This document shows, one piece after another, positions 8,501 to 17,800 of a stretch of DNA of 19,860 nt; position 1 is the stretch's first letter; the number at the start of each line of letters is the position of its first letter. The DNA is from Pseudomonadota bacterium (GTDB lineage: Bacteria > Pseudomonadota > Gammaproteobacteria > Xanthomonadales > Xanthomonadaceae), in contig JAEWJB010000147.1 in NCBI GenBank assembly GCA_023386795.1, positions 1-19,860 of the forward strand. The letters are read 5' to 3'. The position numbers and the translations under genes were made by a program. The notes under the pieces were generated by a model. That model did no database searches. It was not told where the DNA came from and saw only the letters and a list, made by a program, of their open reading frames with translations.

Positions 8501-9192
8501 AACTGGCGGCGATGCAGCCCTACTTCTTCCCCTATCTGGGCTATTACCAGCTCGTGGCGGGGGTGGACCGCATCGTCTTCCTGGACGATGCGGCTTTCAT
8601 CACCCGGGGCTTCATCCACCGCAACCAGCTGTTGCTGGATGGCCGCCCCTATCGGTTCACGCTGCCGGTCGCGCAGGCCAGCCAGAACCGCAGCATCGCC
8701 GAGCACCGGTTCGCCGGCAGCCTGGCGCCTTTCCTGCAGCGCTTGCGCCAGGGATACGCGCGCGCGCCGCATCGCGATGCCGTCACGCGGCTGGTGGAGT
8801 CGGCGTGGTCGGCCGGCAACGGCAACGTCGCGCGGGTGTGTGCCGCATCGATCCGGTTGGTATTCGACTACCTCGGCGTGGCGCTTCGCAGCGACGACGC
8901 CTCCACGCTGGCGGTCGCCGGGCGCGGGCAGGAACGCATCCTGGCGCTGTGTCGGCACTTCGACGCCGAGGCGTACCACAACCTGCCCGGCGGTCGTGCG
9001 CTGTACTCGCCGGAGGCATTTTCCCGGGCAGGCGTGCGCCTGTGCTTCGTGCAGCCGCAGCTGCCACCTTATCGCCAGGGACGCGATGACGCCTTCGTGC
9101 CCGGCCTGTCGATGATCGACGTGTTGATGCACAACCCACCCGACACCGTGCGGCAGATGCTGCACGGCGTTCCCCTGGACCAGGCCGCATGA
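8497..9192 (+). CDS. WbqC-family protein
   Basis: Encodes 231 residues, the usual WbqC length. The N-terminus KLAAMQPYFFPYLGYYQLV followed by DRIVFLDDAAF and the RNQLLLDGRPYRFTLPV segment are family hallmarks, as is the C-terminal LSMIDVLMHNPPD. WbqC proteins recur in O-antigen and flagellar glycan clusters next to sugar aminotransferases. Their activity is, to my knowledge, not firmly established; transfer of an acyl or amino-acid-like group to an aminosugar is one proposal. There is no signal peptide or membrane segment. It overlaps the aminotransferase (ATGA) and the next gene (ATGA), so coupled production is expected. A role in modifying the amino sugar made by the preceding enzyme is inference. 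Confidence 0.88.
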   Translation: MKLAAMQPYFFPYLGYYQLVAGVDRIVFLDDAAFITRGFIHRNQLLLDGRPYRFTLPVAQASQNRSIAEHRFAGSLAPFLQRLRQGYARAPHRDAVTRLVESAWSAGNGNVARVCAASIRLVFDYLGVALRSDDASTLAVAGRGQERILALCRHFDAEAYHNLPGGRALYSPEAFSRAGVRLCFVQPQLPPYRQGRDDAFVPGLSMIDVLMHNPPDTVRQMLHGVPLDQAA

Positions 9193-10610
9193 ACGCACAG
9201 CGCCATTCCCTTCCTGCCTGCGCCGGCACGCCGGCGCGCCAGCCGGTGGTCGCGGTGATCCTGGCCGGCGGCCGCGGCACGCGCTTCGGCAGCGAGTTGC
9301 CGAAGCAGTTCGTCAAGTTGTCCGGACGCATGGTGATCGAGCACACGGTCGAGGTATTCGAGCACTGCCAGGCCATCGACCGCATCGTCGTGGTGGTGCC
9401 GCCGGGCTACGAGGACACGGTGTGGGAAGCGGCGATGCGCAGCGGTTGGCGCAAGCTGGAAAAGGTGGTCCTCGGCGGCCAGGACCGCGCCGGCTCGACC
9501 GCCTCGGCGCTGGCCGCGCTGGAGACCGATCGCGACGACTGCCGCGTCCTGGTGCACGACGCCGCACGCCCGTTGCTGGACGGCGACACGATCGCGCGGT
9601 GCCTGCGTGCGCTGGACGCGCACGACGCCGTGGACGTGGTGGTGCCCGCCAGCGACACCATCGTCGAGGTCGGCGCGCTCGGCCATATCCACGACATCCC
9701 CGAACGTAGCCGCCTACGCCGCGGGCAGACGCCGCAGGGCTTCCACCTCGGCGTGCTGCGCGAGGCCTATCGCCTGGGGGCCGCACGCGGGCTGTCCGGG
9801 GTGACGTGCGATTGCGGCATGGTGCGCCGCGAGTTGCCCCACGTGGACATCGCCACCGTGGCCGGTTCGCCCTCCAACCTGAAGATCACCGACGGCGTGG
9901 ACCTGTACATCGCCGAAAAGCTGATCCAGACCCGCGCCACGCAGGCCGCACGCAATGACGAGCTGCTCTGGCAGCTGCATGACAAGGTGATCGTCGTGCT
10001 CGGTGCCTCCTATGGCATCGGCGCGGCGGTGGCCACGCTGGCGCAGGCGCATGGCGCGCGCGTCCATCGCGCCGGCCGCAGCTGCGGCAACGTCGACATC
10101 ACGCGCCGCGAGGATGTCGAGCACCTGCTGGCGGACATCGCCGCCCGCGAAGGCCACATCGACGCGGTGATCAACTCCGCCGCCCTGCTGGTACGCAAGC
10201 CGTTGGCTGCGTTCAGCGCTGAGGAGCTGTCCCAGGTGATCGCCACCAACCTCACCGGCGCCTTCACCCTCGCGCAGGCGGCCCATCCGCACCTGAAACG
10301 CAGCCGCGGGTGCCTCGTGAATTTCGCATCGAGCTCGTACACCCGCGGGCGCGCCTTCTATGCCGCCTACAGTGCGACCAAGGCAGGCGTGGTCAACCTG
10401 ACGCAGGCGCTGGCCGAGGAATGGGCGCCGGAAGGGGTGCGCGTGGTCTGCATGAACCCGGAACGTACGCGCACCCCGATGCGGGTCCGCAACTTCGGCA
10501 CCGAGCCGGTGGACAGCCTGCTGGACCCGGATACCGTCGCGCGGGCCACGCTGCAGGCCCTGCTCTCCTCCCTCACCGGCGTGGTGTTCGATGTACGCCG
10601 CGACTGCTGA
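9189..10610 (+). CDS. bifunctional polyol-phosphate cytidylyltransferase / SDR reductase (Bcs1/Acs1-like, CDP-ribitol synthesis)
   Basis: Encodes 473 residues in two fused enzymes. Residues about 18-250 are an IspD/TarI-type cytidylyltransferase: nucleotide loop LAGGRGTRFG (25-34), K39 (LPKQF), VHDAARPLL and a C-terminal SNLKITDGVDL. Residues about 264-473 are a short-chain dehydrogenase: GASYGIG (272-278) for the cofactor and YSATK (Y394, K398), with an upstream FASSS as catalytic triad. The same order and almost the same length occur in Haemophilus Bcs1/Acs1, which reduce ribulose 5-phosphate to ribitol 5-phosphate and couple it to CTP, giving CDP-ribitol. I infer the same product here, supported by the LicD and TagF-like genes next door. 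CDP-linked glycerol or another polyol is an alternative. It overlaps both neighbours, the next by 20 bases. Confidence 0.88.
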   Translation: MNAQRHSLPACAGTPARQPVVAVILAGGRGTRFGSELPKQFVKLSGRMVIEHTVEVFEHCQAIDRIVVVVPPGYEDTVWEAAMRSGWRKLEKVVLGGQDRAGSTASALAALETDRDDCRVLVHDAARPLLDGDTIARCLRALDAHDAVDVVVPASDTIVEVGALGHIHDIPERSRLRRGQTPQGFHLGVLREAYRLGAARGLSGVTCDCGMVRRELPHVDIATVAGSPSNLKITDGVDLYIAEKLIQTRATQAARNDELLWQLHDKVIVVLGASYGIGAAVATLAQAHGARVHRAGRSCGNVDITRREDVEHLLADIAAREGHIDAVINSAALLVRKPLAAFSAEELSQVIATNLTGAFTLAQAAHPHLKRSRGCLVNFASSSYTRGRAFYAAYSATKAGVVNLTQALAEEWAPEGVRVVCMNPERTRTPMRVRNFGTEPVDSLLDPDTVARATLQALLSSLTGVVFDVRRDC

Positions 10611-11433
10611 CGGGCCCCGCCTGCTCGCAGGCGGCGTGCCGCTGGGCGAGGTGCAGCAACGCGCCCTCGCGGTGCTGGTGGCGCTGGCGGAATTCTGCGA
10701 TCGCCACGGCCTGCGCTATTACCTGGTGGGCGGAACCCTGCTGGGCGCGCTGCGCCACGACGGCTTCATCCCCTGGGATGACGATATCGACATCGCCTTG
10801 CCCCGCGCGGATTACGACCGCCTGCTCGCACGGGTGGACCAGCTTCCGCATGGGCTGCGCGCGATCCATCCCAGCCGCGATGCCGACACCCCCTATCCCT
10901 TCCTGGTGGTCAGCGACGCGCGCTCGCGCCTGGTGATCGACTATGCGCGGCCGTTCAACCGCGGGATCGGCGTGGATGTCTTCCCGATCGACGCGGTGCC
11001 CGGCACCGGCGTGCGCCGCCGCGTGCTGTTCAAGACCCTCGGCCTGATGCGCGCGTGGACCATGAACAAGCAGCAGGGCTACTACCGGCACCGCGTGGCC
11101 GCGCCGCGCCGGCTGCGCCTGGCCCTGCTCTCGCTGGCCAGCAGGTTGTGCACCGCGCGCGCCATCTACCGCGGCTACGAATGGCTGGTCGCGCGCGGTG
11201 ACGTGGCCGGCAGTGCCTGCGTGGGCAACCTGTACGGCCTGTACGGCCAGCGCGAAGTGGTGGCACCCGAAGTGTTCGGCGAGGGCCGCTGGGTCCGCTT
11301 CGAAGGCCACCGCTTCCATGCGCCGCAGCAGGCCGAGCGTTACCTGGAAGCCGTCTACGGCGATTTCCGCCGCCTGCCCCCGCCGGAACAGCGTCACTCC
11401 GGCCACCGCATCCGCGCCGTGGTGCTCGGATGA
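10591..11433 (+). CDS. LicD-family phosphotransferase
   Basis: Encodes 280 residues. LicD-family proteins are nucleotidyltransferase-fold enzymes that move phosphocholine or, in the human FKTN/FKRP relatives, ribitol 5-phosphate from a CDP donor to a sugar hydroxyl. The diagnostic block is GGTLLGALRHDGFIPWDDDI (47-66), with metal-binding D63, D65 and D67. A second conserved stretch is GIGVDVFPIDAVPG. No membrane segment is evident, so it should act in the cytoplasm. The ATG at 10591 lies inside the end of the preceding gene (20-base overlap); a GTG at 10636 is a possible later start, and neither has a strong Shine-Dalgarno. Next to a CDP-ribitol-type synthase, ribitol phosphate is a more likely cargo than choline, as there is no choline kinase or CTP:phosphocholine gene here. 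Confidence 0.92.
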   Translation: MYAATADGPRLLAGGVPLGEVQQRALAVLVALAEFCDRHGLRYYLVGGTLLGALRHDGFIPWDDDIDIALPRADYDRLLARVDQLPHGLRAIHPSRDADTPYPFLVVSDARSRLVIDYARPFNRGIGVDVFPIDAVPGTGVRRRVLFKTLGLMRAWTMNKQQGYYRHRVAAPRRLRLALLSLASRLCTARAIYRGYEWLVARGDVAGSACVGNLYGLYGQREVVAPEVFGEGRWVRFEGHRFHAPQQAERYLEAVYGDFRRLPPPEQRHSGHRIRAVVLG

Positions 11434-12713
11434 CCCGTCCACGCCCTGGCCCATCGCCTACGGAGGCTGCCGCCACCATGCTCCACAAGATCGGGGTTCC
11501 CGTCGCGCGCTACCTCTTCGAGGCTTCGCTGCGATATCTGAAGATCCACAATCCGCATTCGGCCCGGGCGATGCCTCCGTCCGCGAAGGCCCCCGTGCTG
11601 GTGCTGCACTCCGGCGCTTCGCTGGGCGCGGGCGGCGTTGACCACGTCAGGCCTTGGCTGCCGCACCTGCGCGCGGCCGGCGTCGAATACCTGATCGTCG
11701 CGCGCACCATGGACACCTATGAAGCGCTGGTGGACGCGTATCCCGGCGAGCCGGTATCGCTGATCAAGGGCTCGCGCGACACCGACATGCTGTTCGGCAG
11801 GTTCGGCTCGATCCGCGCCGTGCTGTATGTCGCCAACACCGCCAGCAACAACCAGTTCCTGCGTTACCCCGGCCTGGCCCATGTGTTCCTGGGCCATGGC
11901 GACAGCGACAAGAGCGCGAGCATGAACCGGCTGTTCAAGGTCTACGACGAGATCTTCGTCTCCGGCCAGGCGCATATCGACCGCTTCCGCCATGCCGACT
12001 TCGACACCCGCGGCATGAATTTCCGCATCGTCGGCCGCCCCCAGGTCGCCCACCTGCTGGACGAGGAAGACAGCAGCGTGCCTGCGCCTTCGCGGATCCT
12101 GTGGCTGCCTACGTGGGAGGGCTATCACGAGGACCAGGCCTACTCCTCGCTGCCGTTCGCCACCGAACTGCTGTCGGCCGCCCATGCCAGCGGCCTGCCC
12201 GTGCAGGCCAAGCTGCATCCGGCCACCGGCGCCTTCGACAAACGCTACTGCACGGCCGAGCAGGATATCGGTGCTGCGTTGCCGGCGGGCCCCACGGCGG
12301 TGACCTTCATCGACCGCGGCACGCACCTGGCCGACGTGCTGGCACGCGATGCCGTCTTCGTATGCGACGTGTCGGCGGCGGTCTCCGAGTGCCTGGCCCT
12401 GAACCGCCCCATCTTCGTCCATGTACCGGCCGGCCAGCGCGTTCGCATTCTCAGCGGGCGGCTCGGTTACGAAGACTATGCCTACACGTTCTCCAGCGTG
12501 GCCGAATTCACCGCCAAGCTGCAGCGCGTGCTGGCCGGGGACGACCCCCTCGCCGGTGCCCGGCACGCGGCGCGCGAGTACTTCATCAGCCCACGGGCGG
12601 TCCGCGCCCAGGCCTTCCAACAGGCCCTGCACGCGCTCGCCGGCCTGACCACGACCCCCGGGGCGGATGCACCGTCCCGCCCCTGTCCTTCTCTCGAGGC
12701 CATTTCGCCATGA
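11430..12713 (+). CDS. TagF/TarL-like CDP-polyol phosphotransferase (CDP-glycerol glycerophosphotransferase family)
   Basis: Encodes 427 residues. This GT-B-like family moves glycerol- or ribitol-phosphate from CDP donors when making teichoic-acid-like chains. Family marks are FLGHGDSDKSA (H156 in the position of the catalytic His of the usual WHGT motif), LWLPTWEGY (W225-G231, matching the APTWR block) and FVCDVSAAVSECLALNRPI (D313, matching the DYSS block with a downstream Glu). The start at 11430 overlaps the LicD stop (ATGA). An in-frame ATG at 11478 has GGAGG upstream at 11462-11466 and begins a more natural helix (MLHKIGVPVARYLFEA), so the true start may be there. There is no signal peptide. 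I infer addition of one or more polyol phosphates using the CDP donor made two genes upstream; glycerol cannot be excluded. Confidence 0.82.
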   Translation: MTRPRPGPSPTEAAATMLHKIGVPVARYLFEASLRYLKIHNPHSARAMPPSAKAPVLVLHSGASLGAGGVDHVRPWLPHLRAAGVEYLIVARTMDTYEALVDAYPGEPVSLIKGSRDTDMLFGRFGSIRAVLYVANTASNNQFLRYPGLAHVFLGHGDSDKSASMNRLFKVYDEIFVSGQAHIDRFRHADFDTRGMNFRIVGRPQVAHLLDEEDSSVPAPSRILWLPTWEGYHEDQAYSSLPFATELLSAAHASGLPVQAKLHPATGAFDKRYCTAEQDIGAALPAGPTAVTFIDRGTHLADVLARDAVFVCDVSAAVSECLALNRPIFVHVPAGQRVRILSGRLGYEDYAYTFSSVAEFTAKLQRVLAGDDPLAGARHAAREYFISPRAVRAQAFQQALHALAGLTTTPGADAPSRPCPSLEAISP

Positions 12714-13504
12714 ACCTCCAATGCGCTGCCTGCGGCGACGCCGACGTCGTCGAGGAACCGGTCACCTGCGTCGCCCGCAAGCTCCAGGGGCGGACGTTCG
12801 ACTTCGTCATCTGCAAGGTCTGCGGCTTCATCGCCAACCCGACCAACCTGCACAACTACGTGGACGTCGGATTCGGCGCCACCAGCAAGCCGGAATCCAG
12901 CACCCGGGCCGGCGACGGCATCACCCCACGGCGCGAATACCGCATCGCCGAAATGGGCCTGGACATCCTCGCGCGGCTCGGCGGTACCCGCCCGGCCGAC
13001 GTGCTGGTATTCGGTTCGGGGCTGTCGCAGGACCACGCCCTGATGAAGCAGCGCCTGCCCGTCGGCCGGGTGGCGCTTTCCGACATGGCCAATTTCCAGA
13101 ACGCCGAGGACTTCGTGCCGCTGGACGCGCGCGAGCAGCAGTTCGACCTGGTCATCGCCTCCGAAGTGGTCGAACACTTCACTTCCCTGGACGAGGACTT
13201 CGCCAACCTGTTCTCCAAGGTCAAGGACGGCGGCCTGGTGGTGGCCAGCACTAACATCCACGACGGCACCCCGCTGCAGCGGTTGCTCTATCCGTTCCTG
13301 ACCGGACATACCGCCTATTACACCGGCCGCGCGTTGCAGGCGATCTGCCGGCGTTTCGGCCTGCGGATGGATTGCCGCACGCCGGCCGCCGCGCTCGGCG
13401 AACCGGGACCACGCAAGCGTTACCTGCTGTTCTATCGCGACCCGGCCGTCAGCGATGCCATCGTGCAGTACTTCGCCGATCACCACCTGGCACCGTCGGA
13501 GTGA
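12710..13504 (+). CDS. SAM-dependent methyltransferase with N-terminal zinc ribbon
   Basis: Encodes 264 residues. The N-terminus has two CxxC pairs (C5/C8 and C35/C38), a zinc-ribbon arrangement seen in sugar methyltransferases such as those acting on nucleotide-linked deoxysugars. The Rossmann part follows: VLVFGSGLSQDH (G102, G104) is a modified SAM-binding loop, and LVIASEVVEHF (E152, E155, H156) is the usual fourth strand of class I methyltransferases. SAM-binding residues look usable, though the acidic residue after the first strand is replaced by Phe. Likely substrate: a hydroxyl or carbon of a glycan sugar, or a phosphate-linked group, in this cluster. The start at 12710 overlaps the previous stop (ATGA), and the stop overlaps the next GTG. 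Confidence 0.82.
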   Translation: MNLQCAACGDADVVEEPVTCVARKLQGRTFDFVICKVCGFIANPTNLHNYVDVGFGATSKPESSTRAGDGITPRREYRIAEMGLDILARLGGTRPADVLVFGSGLSQDHALMKQRLPVGRVALSDMANFQNAEDFVPLDAREQQFDLVIASEVVEHFTSLDEDFANLFSKVKDGGLVVASTNIHDGTPLQRLLYPFLTGHTAYYTGRALQAICRRFGLRMDCRTPAAALGEPGPRKRYLLFYRDPAVSDAIVQYFADHHLAPSE

Positions 13505-14826
13505 ACCAGGCCGTGTCCGCTTCCATCCTTGCCGTGCCCGGCGACCTTCGCGCGCCGGGCCCGGTACGCGTGCTGGTGTTTCCCGCCGGCACCGAAGTGG
13601 GGTTGGAGATCGGACGGTCGCTGGAGCGTTCGCTGCACGTCGAGCTGCATGGTGCCAGCAGCCGCGACGACCACGGCGCGCTGGCGTTCGCGCGCCATGC
13701 CCGTCTGCCGATGCTCGACGATGAGGACTTCGACGAGCGCTTCGCCACCTTGCTGCGCGAACGACGGATCGATCTGGTGTTCGCCACCCACGACAGCGTG
13801 CAGGCCTACCTGGCGCCGCGCATCGCCGCATGGGGCGCGCGCCTGGTGAACGGCGACGCGGAGGCCTGCGCAATCGCCCGCAGCAAGCGGGCCATGCTGG
13901 AAACCTTCGCGCATGCGCCCTGGGTGCCGCATCGTTACGCGCCGGGCGAGGCAATCGCGCAGTGGCCGGTCGCGGTGAAGCCCGACATGGGCCAGGGCGG
14001 CCAGGATTTCATCCGCGCCGAAGACGCGGACATGCTGGCCGAGGCAATGGCACGCGTGCCGCAGCCCGTGGTCACCGAATACCTGCCCGGCGAGGAAATC
14101 AGCGTCGACTGCTTCAGCGACCGCCATGGCCGCCTGCTGCATGTCGGCCCGCGCAGCCGTGAACGCATCGTCGGCGGCGTGGCGATGCGCTCGCGGCCGC
14201 TGCCCGCGGACCCGGCGATCGGCGCCATTGCCGAGGAGATCCACGCGCGGCTGTCGCTGCGCGGCCCGTGGTTCCTGCAACTGCGGCGCGACGCCCAAGG
14301 CGCCTGGAAACTGCTGGAGTTCAGTTGCCGCCTCGCCACCGGCGCCACCGTCGCACGCGCGGCGGGCATCAACCTGCCGCTGCTGGCCGTGCAGGATTTC
14401 CTGGAGCGCGACGTCGAGGTGCTGGCCGAACCGCGCCTGCAAGTGCTCGAACGCCGGCTGGAACATCGCGCCGTGCTCGATTACGCGTTCGACACCTGCT
14501 ACTTCGACCTGGACGACACCCTGGTATGCCAGGGCCTGGCCAATCCGGCCGCGATGCGCCTGGCCTATCGCCTGCTGGAGCTCGGCAAGCGGCTGGTGCT
14601 GCTCACCCGCCACCCCGGCGACATCGCCGCCACGCTGGCCACGGCCCGCATCTCGCCGGCGCTGTTCGACCAGATCGTGCACCTGCGCGAAGGCGAGCCC
14701 AAGTCCTCGGCCATCCGCGCCCCGGCGCTGTTCGTGGACAACCACTTCCCGGAGCGGCGCGAAGTCTCCCGCCGCCACGGCATTCCCGTTTTCGATGTCG
14801 ACGCGCTCGACCTGCTCTGCCCATGA
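13501..14826 (+). CDS. ATP-grasp enzyme fused to a HAD-like phosphatase domain
   Basis: Encodes 441 residues from a GTG overlapping the previous stop (GTGA). The N-terminal part (about 1-310) is an ATP-grasp ligase. It has a Rossmann-like start (VRVLVFPAGTEVGLEIGRSL), ARSKRAML, the ATP-binding K160 in VAVKPDMGQGGQ, and VTEYLPGEEISVDCF. The magnesium block reads LLEFSCR (E273, S275, R277) where EINPR is usual, so a metal ligand is altered. The C-terminal part (about 330-441) is a HAD domain with D336 and D338 (FDLDDTLV), Thr in LLTRHPGD, Lys in GEPKSS and VDNHFPER. ATP-grasp enzymes join a carboxylate to an amine or thiol through an acyl-phosphate; HAD domains remove phosphates. A ligase attaching an acyl or amino acid group to the amino sugar is possible; the substrate is unknown. 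Confidence 0.8.
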   Translation: MNQAVSASILAVPGDLRAPGPVRVLVFPAGTEVGLEIGRSLERSLHVELHGASSRDDHGALAFARHARLPMLDDEDFDERFATLLRERRIDLVFATHDSVQAYLAPRIAAWGARLVNGDAEACAIARSKRAMLETFAHAPWVPHRYAPGEAIAQWPVAVKPDMGQGGQDFIRAEDADMLAEAMARVPQPVVTEYLPGEEISVDCFSDRHGRLLHVGPRSRERIVGGVAMRSRPLPADPAIGAIAEEIHARLSLRGPWFLQLRRDAQGAWKLLEFSCRLATGATVARAAGINLPLLAVQDFLERDVEVLAEPRLQVLERRLEHRAVLDYAFDTCYFDLDDTLVCQGLANPAAMRLAYRLLELGKRLVLLTRHPGDIAATLATARISPALFDQIVHLREGEPKSSAIRAPALFVDNHFPERREVSRRHGIPVFDVDALDLLCP

Positions 14827-17800
14827 ACACGTCCACGACGCACACGCTTCCCCTCGATGGCCCGCTGGTGAGCGTGGTCATGCCGGCCTTCAAGGCGCTG
14901 TTCCTCAAGCGCGCCCTGGAAAGCCTTGCCGCGCAGCGCTACCGCGCGATCGAGCTGGTGGTGTGCGACGACCACCCGGGCGATGCGGTGCGGCTGTGCG
15001 TGGAAGCCTTCGCCGCCACGGCGCCGTTTCCGGTGCGTTACCACGCCAACCCCGAGCGTCTTCACGAATCGCGCAACGGCGCCCGCTGCGTGGCCCTGGC
15101 GCAAGGCCAGTACATCAAGTTCCTCTACGACGATGACGTGCTGCACCCGGACTGCATCGCCGCCCAGGCCTCGGTGTTGCGCGCGCACGGGGACATCGCG
15201 CTGGTGACATCCCGGCGGCGCCGCATCGACGAGCGCGGCAGCGTGCTGCCGGATACGCTGCACAGCGCCCCCCTCTTCGACACCGATGTGCGCATCGCCG
15301 GACGCGCGCTGGTACGCCTGCTCGGCCAGCACCCGCACAATTTCATCGGCGAACCGAGCGCGGTGATGGCTCGGCGCACCGACCTGGTGGCCCTGGGCGA
15401 ACGCCTGATGGATCTGGCGGGCCAGCCGATCCAGTGGTTCGGCGACCTGGCGATGTACGCCAAGCTGCTGCAGCACGGCGACCTGGCCTATCTCGCCGCA
15501 CCCCTGAGCGACTTCCGCGTGTCGGCCTGGCAGTTCAGCCAGATCGGGCGCGAGCGGCCGGGCATCGGCAACCGCGGCCTGGACAATTTCCAGGACGCCC
15601 TGCGCACATTGGGCTGGAGTGATGCGCAGGCGCCGCAGACGGTGCCGGTCGCGCCCCTGCACGACGCTGCGCCCGCCGTGGACTTCGCGTTGCTGCAGGC
15701 GCTGGAACACGCCGAAGCACGCGCACGCGTGCAGGCCCAGCTCGACGGTTGGCAGCAGCAGCGCCGGCTCCTGCCCGCGCAGCGCGCACTGGCCAAGGCC
15801 CACCTGGATGCCCATGGCCGGCCCTCGCTGTCCATCCTCCTCGATGCGCGCCAGGCCTCGCCGGCGCGCATCGCCGCCACGCTGGACAGCCTGGCCCCGC
15901 ATGTCGAAGGATTCGCCCCCTTGCAGGTGTGGCTCTGGGGCATGGAAGCCGCGCCGCCAAGCGCTGCCGAATGGGTGCGGCCCTGGTCGTGCGGCGGCTC
16001 GCTGGCCGATGCACTCAACGCGCTGCTGGTACGCGAGCAGACCGGCGACTGGCTGCTGCATGCCGACGCCGGCGACGTGTTCTGCACCGGCGCATTGCAG
16101 CGGCTGCCGCTGGCCATGGCCGAGGCGCCTGCGCTGCGGGCAGTCTTCGCCGACGAATGGCAACGCGGCAAGGGCTTCGACCCGCCCTCGCCGGTGCTGC
16201 GCCCGGACTTCGATCCGGACCTGCTGCTCGGCCATCCCGCCGTGACCGCGCGCCACTGGCTGTTCGCCCGCACCGCGTTGCTGCCGCTGGGCGGCTTCGA
16301 CCCGACCTGGTCCGACGATGCCACGGCATTGTCACTGGACATGATCCTGCGCCTGACCGAGCACGGCGGCAGCGACGACCTGGCGCACCTGCCCGAACCT
16401 CTGCTCTATGCCGACCCGGCGCCGTCGGACGGGGCGCGCGAGATCGCCGTCATCCAGGCGCACCTGCATCGACGCGGCTACCCGCAGGCGCAAGTGAATC
16501 CCCTGGCGCGGGGGCTGTACCGGATCACGCGCGGGCACGCGTCGACGCACCCGGTCTCGATCGTGCTCGTGGCCGGTGCCGACACGCCGCTGGCGCTGTT
16601 GCAACGCTGCCTGATCAGCGTGCTCGAGAAGACCGCGCATGCCGATTACGAAGTGTTGCTGGTGGACAACGGCGCGGCCACGGCCGTCACCGAGTGGATG
16701 CAGCAGCTTTCCGCGCTGGACGACCCGCGCCTGCGCCTGTTCGGACTCGAGGCGCCCGTGCCGCACGCGGCCGCCGCGAACCTGGCGGCCAGCCAGGCGC
16801 ACGGCGACTTCGTGCTGTTCCTGCGCGCCGACAGCGCGATCGTCCAGCCCGGCTGGCTCGATTCTCTGCTCGACCATGGAATGCGCCCGGAAGTGGCCAT
16901 CGTCGGCGCGCGCACCGTCTCGCCACAGGGCCGGGTGACCCAGGCCGGCTTGTTGCCGGGCCTGGCCGATGGCGCCATCGGCGCTTTTGCCGGCGAGTCC
17001 ATCGATGCGTCGGGTTACCTGGGGCGATTGCAGGTTGCGCATGGCGTGGCCGCGGTGTCGGACCGCTGCCTGCTGATCGAGCGGGCGCTGTTCGAGCGGC
17101 TCGGCGGCTTCGACGCCGACACCTTCCCCGATGCCGGCGCAGATATCGACCTGTCGTTGCGCGCCAGCGGCCACGGCTACCGGCTGGTATGCGTGCCGGA
17201 GGCCGTGCTGCTGCATGCCGAAGTCCCGACCTTGCCCGACGCGCCGCGCGGCCGGCTGATGGATCGCTGGCTGTCGCGCATCGCCCAGGCGCCCACCTAT
17301 CACCCCAGCCTGCGGCTCGACGTGCCCGGCGGCTTCCGCCTGGGAGAATCGGGCTTCTCCTGGCAGCCGTTGCCACATCGTCCGCAGGTGCGCGTGCTGG
17401 CGCATCCCGCGGACGCGCATGGCAGCGGGCAGTACCGCGTGCTGCAACCGCTGGCCGCCCTGCAGGCCGCTGGCGCCGTGGAAGGCACGGCCCATGCCCT
17501 GCTCGTGGACGTCGTCGAGCACGAGCGCATCGATCCCGACGTGGTGATCCTGCAGCGTCGCGTGGGCGAGGAGGATCTCGCGCGCATCCAAGCCATGCCC
17601 CGTCATGCGCGCGCACTGAAGGTGTACGAACTCGATGACTACCTGCTCGAACTGCCGGCGCGCAGCGCGCACCGCGCCGGGATACCCGCCGACATCCGCC
17701 GCAGCCTGCCGCGCGCGCTGAGCCTGGTCGATCGCGTGGTGGTATCCACGCCCGCGCTGGCCGACGCGCTGACCGGACTGCACCCGGACATCCGCGTCGC

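Noticed and set aside
9189..10610. Reading the cytidylyltransferase as IspD of the isoprenoid (MEP) pathway
   Set aside because: The enzyme is fused to an SDR domain in the Bcs1/Acs1 order and length, and sits between surface glycan genes; MEP IspD is normally a stand-alone protein, often next to IspF.
10591..11433. LicD as evidence for phosphocholine decoration
   Set aside because: No choline kinase, choline transporter or CTP:phosphocholine cytidylyltransferase is present, whereas a CDP-ribitol-type synthase lies directly upstream.
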